From the NCBI GenBank assembly GCA_004154925.1, contig QJNS01000098.1, positions 62,001 to 126,000 of the forward strand: a stretch of DNA of 64,000 bases, written 5' to 3'. The translations under genes were made by a program, and so were the position numbers. Source of the stretch: Monosporascus cannonballus (lineage: Eukaryota; Ascomycota; Sordariomycetes; Xylariales). How positions within the stretch are numbered: position 1 is the first letter of the stretch; every line of letters begins with the position of its first letter. Below are positions 13,501 to 23,091 of the stretch, one piece after another. A model generated the notes under the pieces. The model did not search any database, was not told where the DNA came from, and worked only from the letters and a program-made list of their open reading frames with translations.

Positions 13501-14199
13501 TAGCAGAATATATGCCATACATTGTCGACGACGAGAATATCCTAATTACGAAAAATAGAAACAATATATTTACGAACAAATTACTCGTATATACTATAAG
13601 GGATTCGATTTTCTAAACCGTATCAGAAATAATAAGAACGATAAATAATAATATCGATATTTTCGAATCATAGCTCCAGAAGATATTTAATAATTGGCCG
13701 AAGTAAAAAGCTGGCCCAAAAAAAATAATGCCCGCAAAAAAACCCTTTTTATTATTATAAATAATATAACTACCAAACGGAAAAAGAATTAATCCAGCGT
13801 ACGGTAAAAAAATATTATCAAAAAGTTATTACGGATTTCCATTTTCAATTAACATTTATTATAAATCTTGATTAAAAAATTATTAAGAAAAAAATACGTT
13901 AATTTATAGAAAATCTTTGGAATAATAATTAAAATAACACATAATAAGATATAATCGTAAATATAAAAAAAGTTTTATTCGATAAAAACAACTGTAACAA
14001 AACAAAAAATAATTAATATAATTCGAAAGAATAATATGCTGGTAATAACGACAAATACAGTAACTTAATATACGGAACGAAAAAACATAAATAAAATTCG
14101 ACAAATTCGAGCAAAAATTAAAAAAAGAGTTATTTATAAAAAAGCCGCAAAATAACGAAACCTAAAGAAATTAAAAAAAAACTTCTAAAAAAGGCTTTA

Positions 14200-17100
14200 A
14201 ACGTGAAGATAAAAAACGTTAATAACCTTATTATTTTAAATATACAAATCGAAACGTACTAATATATCGTAATGATGGATTACGGAGCTTTAGGCGGAAA
14301 TTATATTATACCAAATACAGTTAATAAGTTTAAAGTGCTATAGAAATATAAGTTAAAACTTTAAATAATAACGAATATTAAAAATCAGAAATTCGTTTAC
14401 GATAACGAAAAAACTATACGCGAAATTAATTATTTCGAAATTTTTATTTAAAAATAATGTTAAATAATTAATTTCTATATCGGTTTATTTAGGAATTATA
14501 ATGTAATCTTAGGATTACTATGGATATGTTAATATGGAATTTTAATTAACAAAAAGATTGGCCAGGTAAAATTCGTTTTATTCCTTATTAATAAACGAAA
14601 AAAATTTAAGATTTTAATGTTTGATCGATAATGGTTACGAATGCAAATATAAAGATACGATAGAAATTATATTACCCAAAAAGATAAAATATAAAAAAAA
14701 ACGGATATCAAAAAAAATACGACGTATTATTATTACTATTAAAACGAAACTAAAATAACTGAATAACAATTTAAAATAATAAGAACAACAACCTAAAAAG
14801 TTAAAAAAATTTAACCAATATATTACTATAATACCATAAATATAAGCAGCTTTTCAGTCAAAAGCTCGTTACAAAATTATTAGAATATAACGAATAAAAT
14901 TATAAAATAGTTTTTAAAAAAGGATTTTCGACGAAGTTTTACCTTATTTATAACTTTAGCAGAAACAAACTACGTACTTTTAGAAAATATTTGGAAGATC
15001 GGCTATAAAAGGAATAAATTCGATTTTCGAAATTACTAATAAAATAGCTTATGTTCTTCGTGCCGAAAAAAACGAAAAGTTATGATTTATAGTTAATTAT
15101 CGATAATTAAACGATATTACTATTAAAAATAGAATACCATAATTTTTAATTACGGAAATAAAAAACCGATTTTACGGAATCAAATAATTCATAATATTCG
15201 ATCTTAAAAATAGATATAACCTTATTAGGATTAAAAAATACGAATAAAAAATAACGTTTAAAACGAAATACGAATTATTTAAATATTTGATTACGCTAAT
15301 AAAATTTACGAATATACCAATAACTTTTTAACGGATAATTAATTATATATTACGAAAATATCTCGATATTTTCGTCGTTTGTTATCTCGACAACATTTTT
15401 ATTTTCTCCGAAACGGAAAAAGCATACGCAAAATATGTTCATAAGATTTTTTAAGTTTTACAGGACGTAAAATTATTTATTAACGCGGAAAAAAGGTAAT
15501 TTCATAAATAAAAAATAAAATATTTAGGATATATTATTACCTTAGGATATATCAGAATAAACTCTAAGAAAATCGTTACAGTTATAAAATAGCAGACGTT
15601 AACGAAAATTAAAAAAATATAGGTATTCCTTAAATTCGCCAATTATTACAAAACGTTTATTCGAAATTTTAACAAAATAATTATACCATTAATAAATTTC
15701 ATAAAAAAAGAATTCAAATAAATACCAGATACGGAAAAAATAATTTAAGATATTAAGAATATAATTACCAAAAAATTAAGATTAATTATATATAATCTAA
15801 ACCGCCCCGTTAATCTAAAAACCGATATTTCGAATTACGTATTAAACGTAATAATCGAATAACGAAATAATTAAGGTAAATTACACCTTAATGTATTTTT
15901 TTCGTACAAATTAAAAAAAAGCCGAACTTAATTACGGTATTCCAGATAAAGAATTTATAGTTATTATTATTGCATTTCGAAAATTTAGGCATTTCTTAAA
16001 GAGAAACTTGTATTAAGTTAAGGTTTATACGGATTATCAAAATCTTACTCGGTTTACTATGACTAAAAAATTTATAAAACGATAATTAAAATACGTAAAA
16101 AAAATTGACGAACTTCGACTTCGTTATTATCCATAAAAAAAGCTTAGAAAATAATAAAGCGGATACCTTAAGCAAATAACCAAATTTCGAAAAAAAAATT
16201 GGTTAAAATTAGCTATATAATTTTCGATACTATTACAAAAAATATTTACGCCTACGACAAATTACGATAATTCGGGCAGTACCTTTCGATGTATATCAAA
16301 AGATTTAACAGTATAACGACGGTTTCCCAAAAAACTAAAAAAATAAGTAAGATATAAGTTTCAAAAAAATACCAAAAGGATTTAATACGAAAAATATATA
16401 AATATTAGTTATACGGATATCCAGAGATTTACAAAACCTTAAAAAGGTTTTAACGTATATATTCTTTTCCTAAAATAAAATTAACGGTATAAAAAATCTT
16501 ACGGTAATGCAATATTTGCGCCAGAGCAAAAACTTGACGACATAAGCCATACGGAAAGCTATAGCTATTACTAATCGTAAAGCAAGTATAATATTTAATT
16601 ATATTCGATTTTATTACCAAATTTTCTATATCAAAATATTTAGCTATAAGAATATATTACGACAGTATTTTCGTAATCGTCGATCGATTTACGAAATTTT
16701 TCTATTTTTTACCATATTACGAAAATACAAACGCCGAACAAATAATATATTTTTTTTCTAAAACATTTTTAATATATACAAATTCTTAATAAAAATTATC
16801 TTAAATAAAGAAACGATATTTGCATTTAAATTTTGGCAAAATCTAATAATATAAATCGGCTTAAATCATAATTTATTTAACGTATTTAAACTCCAGATAA
16901 ACGAATAAACGGAACGAATAAACTAAACTTTAAAAACTTACTTACGATATTATATTAATTATGAACAAAATAACTAAATTAAGAAATTATTAATCGCATA
17001 ATTAGCTTATAATATCAATTATTACGAAAGTATTAAAATAATATTAAAAAATGCAAATTTAGGTTTTATTTTAAAAGTATAAAGAAAAATACGAAACGAT

Positions 17101-17350
17101 AATTTAATTAATATTAAAATAATCCTTATTTTAAAATAATTACGATAATTATATTAAAAAGTAAAAATAAAATTACAATTCGTACGAAATTAAATAAGCA
17201 AATATTATAAATAAAAAAAGTTAAAAAAATTAATTTTCGAAAAAGTAAAAATAATTTTCTTTATTACGAAAAATATTTAAATAAATTAATTTAATAGAAA
17301 ATTCGATTTTAAATATATCGATTTATATAAAATTATCAAAAAATCTTAAA
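14200..17350 (+). pseudogene. Degenerate pol (protease, RT, RNase H, integrase)
   Basis: The plus strand shows a protease-like Asp region near 14270. Reverse transcriptase blocks include VNYR.LNDITIKNR near 15090-15130 and the active site YLDN near 15390, where YLDD is expected. An RNase H start follows (LKTDIS, near 15815), then the integrase core (FVIVDRFTKF, near 16665-16700). The order RT, RNase H, integrase is diagnostic of Ty3/gypsy rather than Ty1/copia. Stops are frequent, many at positions where the family has Trp or Gln. The gene is dead. Confidence 0.75.
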
Positions 17351-17619
17351 AAATAATTATTAATTAAAATGTTTACTAAAAGTTAAATTTTTTTAATTTT
17401 TTATGTTTTTTATTCGAATTAATAACAAATATAATCAAAATGCATACGGCATAAAACGATATGGAAGTAAAAAACGAACAAATATACGAAATAAAACTTT
17501 TTTTAATATATAAAAATAAAACGGATTTATTTAATATCTAATCAAATAAAAAAAGTATCCGGATTTCGAAAATACCTGAGAACCCGTTAAGAACCTTATT
17601 AGCGCCTAACGTTTCTTGA

Positions 17620-17990
17620 AAAGTTTTTACTAATAATACCGAAATCGGCAAAATCGAAAATTCCCCAATTAATAAATAACCAGTTTATAAATTCCAGGTT
17701 GGACTAATCGAAAGGAAATACGGCCTCTGCTGTTATAACCTTAGCGACCTCCAAATCGGCCTATTTTTCTTGACGTTTTAATTTATCCAACTTTTCCAAG
17801 GACTGAAGCTTACGGGTAAATATGCGTATTATACGATCGGCCCATAATTTCTTTTGTTTTCGAAGACGGCGAACCTTGGCCTGCGCCTCTTCCGCTTTTT
17901 CCTTAGTTTTTTCGAATTCCGACTTAACCTTAAGATGGTTAGAAACGAGCTTTTCGAATTAAGAGGTAAAAAGACCGTTAATATCATAAA
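17620..17990 (-). pseudogene. Antisense coiled-coil frame inside the gypsy element
   Basis: Read on the minus strand, about 120 codons between pol and the 3' LTR give a charged heptad-like sequence (core KEKAEEAQAKVRRLRKQKK) followed by a second helical segment (LQSLEKLDKLKRQEK). Only a few stops interrupt it, at positions where RIP of CAG, CGA or TGG would create them. GC content is visibly higher than in the flanking element. It resembles the Lys/Arg/Glu-rich C-terminal coiled coils found in uncharacterised fungal repeat-borne proteins; I cannot name the family. It may be an accessory antisense gene of this element family or a captured host fragment. Confidence 0.5.
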
Positions 17991-18248
17991 GGCCTTAATT
18001 CCGCGTTATGCATTCCTTATATTAAAAGGAATCCGACGAAAAAGTACAATAAGATAATAATCCGTAACAAGTATAATAAGACTATATAAGTATATTTACG
18101 GTCCGAAAAGTAATTAATTTGAACAAGTTATTTCGTTTTTTTCGTTTTTTTATTAATCGGTTTTTTAATACGACCCGACATAATAACGAAAGAGAGAATT
18201 TATAGAAGAAAAAATTTTCGAGGCGAAAATTATAAAAAAGAAAGATCG

Positions 18249-18626
18249 TATTATAATTTAATAGATTACGGCCTTGGAAAACGGTTACAACAAAAAAATA
18301 ATTAAGCTATATAGGTCAAGTTATTTAAAGGCTTAACAGGATCGATCGTAAAGCCTATAAAGCCAGGTTCGACAGAATCGATCGTAAAGCTTATAAAGCC
18401 AGGTTCGATAAAAGGAAAATTTTAAATATAAGATACTTATTATTTCTATAATTTAAATAACTTTAGCTTGTAATATTTATTAATATTAATCGTTTGCGAT
18501 ACGCTTTTTTAGTATTAAGAGATGTAATTAAGTTATTTTATTGTTACAGAGTCCTACGATACTTCTATCAACATAAACCCGTACGACTAAGATTTAATAG
18601 TTAGTTAAATCGCCTAGCTCGTCACA
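18249..18626 (+). repeat. 3' LTR of plus-strand gypsy element
   Basis: This LTR is 378 bp long, begins TA (TG in the ancestor) and ends CA. It is colinear with the 5' LTR, including the duplicated 36-bp motif at 18331-18402. The two LTRs differ in both directions at C/T and G/A sites, so each was mutated independently after insertion. Confidence 0.9.
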
Positions 18627-18631
18627 TTAAA

Positions 18632-20111
18632 AATATTTAATAAAATGTAATTCTAAATTATATAAGTTTTTAGCTTTATATTATTTTATATATATTATAT
18701 TTATATAATAAATATTTAATTTTTAAATTATGTATTTATAGATAATTAATTATTTTGCACTTTAAGTACTTATGAATGGTTAGTCCGTAAGTAATTTCAT
18801 TTTATCTACGTACCCCTATTAGCTACCTACGTAAATTTTCACCTGTCTACGGATACCCGTGGTAGGAAATTTTAGCGTGGGAGGGTGGGTAGTGCAAACC
18901 CTACATATTTCAACTCGTAACTAAACTATTTTGTCCAAACCTGCCCAGATCTCAATCCGTTACCTCGAGCCTCTCGAGGGATGTGCCCCGGCGCGGAGTA
19001 CCGGTACCATTTTATCGACGTGCTTCTGAACATCCTGCGTCCCCTTGCGAATCTAGGGGCCCGAAGGGAGCTCCCACATAACCTCTTGGGTCACTTTCAG
19101 GATAATATGTAACTCCTACGACTTTGTCTTGATCCTCCGAAGACGTAATGACCCGGAATTGACCGGGGTGGTTCAAAGGATGCTTGGCTAATCGGGCGTG
19201 ATCCTTCGGGTGTACAGCTCGTTGTACTTGGTTGAGTGAAGCCGTTCGTCTTGTAGTAGTCGAATCTCTGTTCGCCCCCGAGCTGGACAGGGTATTCGGT
19301 AAGTGCTCGCACGCCGCGCCTTTCCCAATCATGAAAATTCTATGCTGTATTATCTGAGCGGCCTTCACGATTTCTGTACTCCCGCGGGAGTCCCGATGGT
19401 GTCCGTGTCCCGAGGGCCGGCCCCCTCGCAGCCGCATACTCAGACACTACTACCGGGGTGTTCCCTCGCGGCGAGGAGTACTGCTATACAAACCTTCAGT
19501 CAGAGCACTACTCATACGAATTGGATCCTTACTAGGTTTTTGCGTTGCTCAAGTGAATCCACTCTTTTTGAGGACTCGGTGCTGGCCATCTTTTCGAAAG
19601 ATCACTGAAAAGCTTCTGTCTTAAAGGCGATTCAACGACCTATCCTCATGAAGCAAAAGTTAGTCCAGTGGATTCCCGGGAGCTGTTGTTGTGTTCTTGT
19701 TGATGGTGAGGCTTTATTAGGTGGGTGGCTTCCTATATATACAGGTTCCAAGTGGGCAGCGCCTCTCGTGGCAATAGATTCCCTTGAGTCGATAGAACCA
19801 AATCAAAGACGGAAGGAGCACCGGGATGGAATAAAACGACGAAGACAATGATAGATCAGTGCGGTAGGAATGGACAGCCGGTGCGATGAGGAAACATTGG
19901 GGGTAATGTGATCTGTCATACGTACTAAGGAGCAGATACACAGCTCTTAAGGGTATATATTGACTTGTAGGAAGCTAGGAAGGGTTGATCCCACTTGCTG
20001 TGGGCGATCCACGGATATAAGGCTCCAGAGCTCCGGAAGGATCAACGTCGTTCCGTATATTGCTGCCCAACGGAAAAAGGGGGAGCTCTGCGACATGATC
20101 GGACTTCATCT
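18632..20111. other. Transition from AT-rich isochore to balanced DNA; no supported gene
   Basis: The AT-rich composition ends near 18,780. After that come overlapping frames on both strands (longest 141 codons on the minus strand, 19012-19437) without recognisable domains, introns or codon bias. The stretch may contain decayed gene sequence, but nothing can be supported. Confidence 0.5.
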
Positions 20112-20567
20112 TCACATCTCTTCTGGTGTCTTCAATTGTGCATATGACTCCGCAACTCTTTTCGGCGCTTCATCATCACCGCCGCTTTCTCCTCCAGGCT
20201 GCCTGATGCTCTTCTTCACGTGCATGTTCCAAACCACGAAGACAGGTAAGATGGTCAAGGCCCAGTCCGTGAGGATGGTCATGGCCGAGAAGAAATAGCT
20301 GATAGCGATATATATCTCCTGGTCACAAATGCCGGCAGTGACATCCCACATTGTATGAATCAGGGTGCATATGTTCAGCAAGTCGATGGCGAAGATGATG
20401 AAAGTCAGGATAGACAGGGCCATGATGCCGTACAATGTCCAACGAACTCGCGGCGCACATCGCCGATACGGATGAGAGCAACGCAGATGCTGCATCTGAT
20501 TGGCACGATAGCTGCAGTACCTTAACCCAACTGAACTTATGCCTGCTATGTATGCTACTGACTGCAA
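20112..20567 (-). pseudogene. Fragment of fungal rhodopsin-domain (Pth11/SAT5-like) membrane protein
   Basis: Residues about 42-118 of this minus-strand frame (near 20214-20444) carry the central part of the fungal rhodopsin-domain family: a transmembrane helix, the MWD...GIC segment that in the family follows the extracellular cysteine, then a helix with TDWALTILPVFVVWN and a basic loop. Full-length members have seven membrane segments and about 350-450 residues. Here the first three and the last two segments are missing on both sides, and the frame ends in an unrelated hydrophilic tail. It is best read as a gene relic next to the repeat block. The first 40 codons are probably not coding. 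Confidence 0.6.
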
Positions 20568-20801
20568 TAATCCCTGCGAGGGTGTATTAAGGTTTGCCTG
20601 AAACCGTAGTCCGTATCTACCTAGCTATGGCGGCGAACCTTTGTACCAGGTTTCCGAACAACTTTTTTTTAATGCTGCTTCCGAGACAGCTTCGGAGAGT
20701 AATTCAGTAATATCTCTCACAACACCATTTCTTCACCCTACAATTCTCGTTTCACGCTTATAATCTAGTTACTGCGCCGAGATCCATATATTGCAATCGG
20801 T

Positions 20802-22001
20802 ATGTCTTCCGTCGGGAGCACTTGGCAGTCAACCACGAAAGAGCCCTGGCTCGCTTTCATCGGCAATGAATTCGATATCGAGGGCTATTCGACCCGGGTC
20901 AAGCTCCTAATCATCATAAGGGACACATTGCTATCCATTGGCGAAGCTGCCGCAAAGGATGGAGCACATCGGATAGACAGCTATTATTCGGATACCTCCC
21001 TCTCCTTTGATCCCTTGGTGAAATTTGCGGAGGATAAAGGGATGGCTGGTTTTCTGAACGCACTATGGGACGCCGTCTTCGACTCGGCAGAGCTTTTGCC
21101 GTTCGATGATCCCAAGCAGGATAGACTCGTCGCAGTGATCTTAGAGCTACGCAAACTCCCGCCCAAGCTGTTCAAAATCTGGCAGGTATGTCATTCTACT
21201 CAGCAACGTCTGCTATTCGGCGACATATACCGCATTTTAAGCCTTTTCAATTTCTTTACTGACCTGGGCCGGGTTACAGTCAAATCGCTTGGTGTACATC
21301 GAAGAACCAATTTTCTTCATGGTGCAGAAAGACCGATGGAACGGCAGTTTTCGTAAGTCTCTACCAGCACACCGAGAGGAATCAAGCTAACCGATCGTTG
21401 TCACTGAAGCCCACGATTTCGAGGGCGGACCCGCTGCCTTAGCGGAGTTCCAACAACGGTGCAATGAGTGTGGGTGAATCACCAGGCTTTCACAGCGCGG
21501 TGCACTGAGGCTGGCATCGACACTGAGCCCCTATGCAAACATCCCGGCTACGAAATCGTCAACGGCCTCGAGAAAGACTATCCTTTGAAGGTTGAACGGG
21601 ACTGCAAGGTTATGGTTGCTGCGCAGTACATTCTCCTTGCCGGCCGCGCACTTCATGAGACATTCATCACTCGAGAGCTATCTACGGGCGGGGAGGAAGC
21701 TGCCAGATGGGGTCTGGAGAAGTGGCGTTTATGGGCCGCAAGGCTTAAGGCGATAGAGGAGAAAGGTGACTGCGATCCCAAAGTGATCGCTGCTGTGGTG
21801 GAGGCGCGCAGGAGGTTGATTGCTCTGCATCCAGGTGTATTTCGTGACTCTGTGGCGAAACTGATGCGCAAGAAATTGACCGCTCCGCATCCAGACCTAT
21901 CTCCTGGTTCTCCGACGAAACGGGCGCGCAAGAGGTTGAATGCACTGCACCCAAACCTTGCCCCCGATTTCTGCGGCGAAACCGAAAAGTACTATGGATA
22001 A
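20802..22001 (+). CDS. DUF3632-type protein, frameshifted, with C-terminal 20-residue repeats
   Basis: The proposed exons are 20802-21185, 21280-21352 and 21410-22001, with GT-AG introns of 94 and 57 nt in consistent phase. The product resembles the fungal DUF3632 family of unknown function: a Pro/Asp-rich block (DDPKQDRLVAVILELRKLP), a short exon ending KDRWNGSF, then WVNHQAFTAR and a hydrophobic AAQYILLAG helix. Between exon-3 codons ending at 21468 and resuming at 21471, two extra bases (TG next to TG) shift the frame and bring a stop at once. Bridging the shift gives about 348 residues. The C-terminus holds three 20-residue repeats. It is either a recent pseudogene or a sequencing error, because coding quality is good on both sides. 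Confidence 0.6.
21804..21983 (+). repeat. 60-bp coding tandem repeat, three copies
   Basis: Three head-to-tail 60-bp units start near 21804, 21864 and 21924. Each encodes 20 residues beginning (A/M)R(R/K)(R/K)L and containing (L/P)HP. The exact multiple of three keeps the frame, so the repeats expanded within the coding sequence of the DUF3632-type gene. Confidence 0.85.
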
Positions 22002-23091
22002 TACCACGATTGAGACTGGAGTATGAGGTGGCGACCATCTCTCCTGGCGGCATCGACTAGAGAGGATGGGGGATTGATCAGAGAATGGTGCAGTTGATCT
22101 AGACCACGCACTGGAACAGTTTGCGCCGAAACTCATGAATCCCAGCGAGGCAGATGGGCTGGGGCTATGGCTATAGAAAGACTTACAAGGTGCTGGGTTC
22201 TGCATATGGCCGAAACCAACATTCGCTGCTGGAGGATAAATATGTATAGTAGTCTACGATGTTTCCCCGGCCTCAAAGTATTACAGCGAAGTACCTCATT
22301 TGGCCTTCAACCTTGTAAGCGCCCGCCCCGAATCGCGTAATCACAGCCGAGGGATCTTCGACCAAGCTCGATTAATTTTCATGGGCTGTTTTATGGAACG
22401 AGGTTGTAGCTTCGAACCACACCATCCCTGCGAAGCCAGCCTCTTGTTGATGTCAGTGCATCCCACCCTTTGCTGCGATCACGAAATTTCTCGAGCCAAC
22501 AGAAGAAACGCCCGAGAATTCTATATGGAATGAAGTTATACGAGAACCCCCAAAAAGAAAGCAGAGATCTGGTGGAAGAAAGAAAAGAAGCCAGCGCGAA
22601 TGTCCGCAGTTAGTCGGCTCCGAGCTGATGAAACATGCGGAAATGATTTGCCTTGTATCTTTCGTGGGTCAATGCAGGGACTGGGAAATTCGATGACTAT
22701 AGCCCCCTTGCTGTCCCCACACAATAGACTAAGGACTTGAAACATCTCACTTGCGAATTTAACCATAATCCCTGTTCGTACGTATTCCGAACTCCCGGGA
22801 CTGGCCTGAGAAGCCGTTGGCGCTAATATAACTACTACAACTCGGAGCTTGGCATCGTGTGGTCGCTCATCTAATTCAAGCCACGGTGATGTGGAGGGAG
22901 AGCAAGAAGGGGCTTTTCGCCCCTTATATACTAGCGCCCGCGGTGCCATCTATAAAACCGACAACCCTACCGGTATAGTTCGATTTGTTATGTCCCATCC
23001 GGGTTTCTCTTCACCACCCAACGTCTTTCGTTCACTAGCTTGTCAACACTCGGCCGCTGGTCGTGTCATTCGTTTTCCCCATTCAGCAAAC
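22002..23091. other. Intergenic region upstream of the secreted-protein gene
   Basis: No supported gene was found. Frames on both strands (up to 137 codons) overlap and lack domains. The last 150 bp, with pyrimidine-rich blocks, probably hold the promoter and 5' UTR of the gene starting at 23092. A TATATA-like stretch lies near 22925. Confidence 0.5.

Larger units (their letters stand above)
11753..18626 (+). mobile_element. Full-length degenerate Ty3/gypsy LTR retrotransposon, plus strand
   Basis: The element is 6,874 bp long with two 378-bp LTRs (11753-12130 and 18249-18626) that align without gaps at a fixed offset of 6,496 bp. It has a perfect 5-bp target duplication, TTAAA (11748-11752 and 18627-18631). 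A purine tract (18234-18244) lies just before the 3' LTR. Plus-strand remains follow the Ty3/gypsy order: gag with a CCHC knuckle near 13.17 kb, protease region near 14.27 kb, reverse transcriptase 15.08-15.5 kb, RNase H near 15.82 kb and integrase core near 16.67 kb. Stops and C-to-T or G-to-A changes throughout show it was silenced by RIP. An antisense coiled-coil frame lies between pol and the 3' LTR. Confidence 0.9.
1..18780. other. AT-rich, RIP-mutated repeat isochore
   Basis: The whole stretch is strongly AT-rich, full of TpA and stop codons in all frames, and contains only retroelement remains. No open frame here looks like a gene. The remaining C and G bases lie mostly in CpG, as expected if C in CpA, CpT and CpC was converted to T on both strands. 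This is the known signature of heavy repeat-induced point mutation in ascomycetes. Such blocks are usually heterochromatic and may be centromeric or subtelomeric; that location is inference, since no telomere repeat is present. Composition changes abruptly near 18,780. Confidence 0.9.

Noticed and set aside
19012..19437. 141-codon minus-strand frame with a segment resembling protein (PGQFRVITSSEDQDKVVG)
   Set aside because: There is no recognisable family, and opposite-strand frames overlap. It could be decayed coding sequence but is unsupported.
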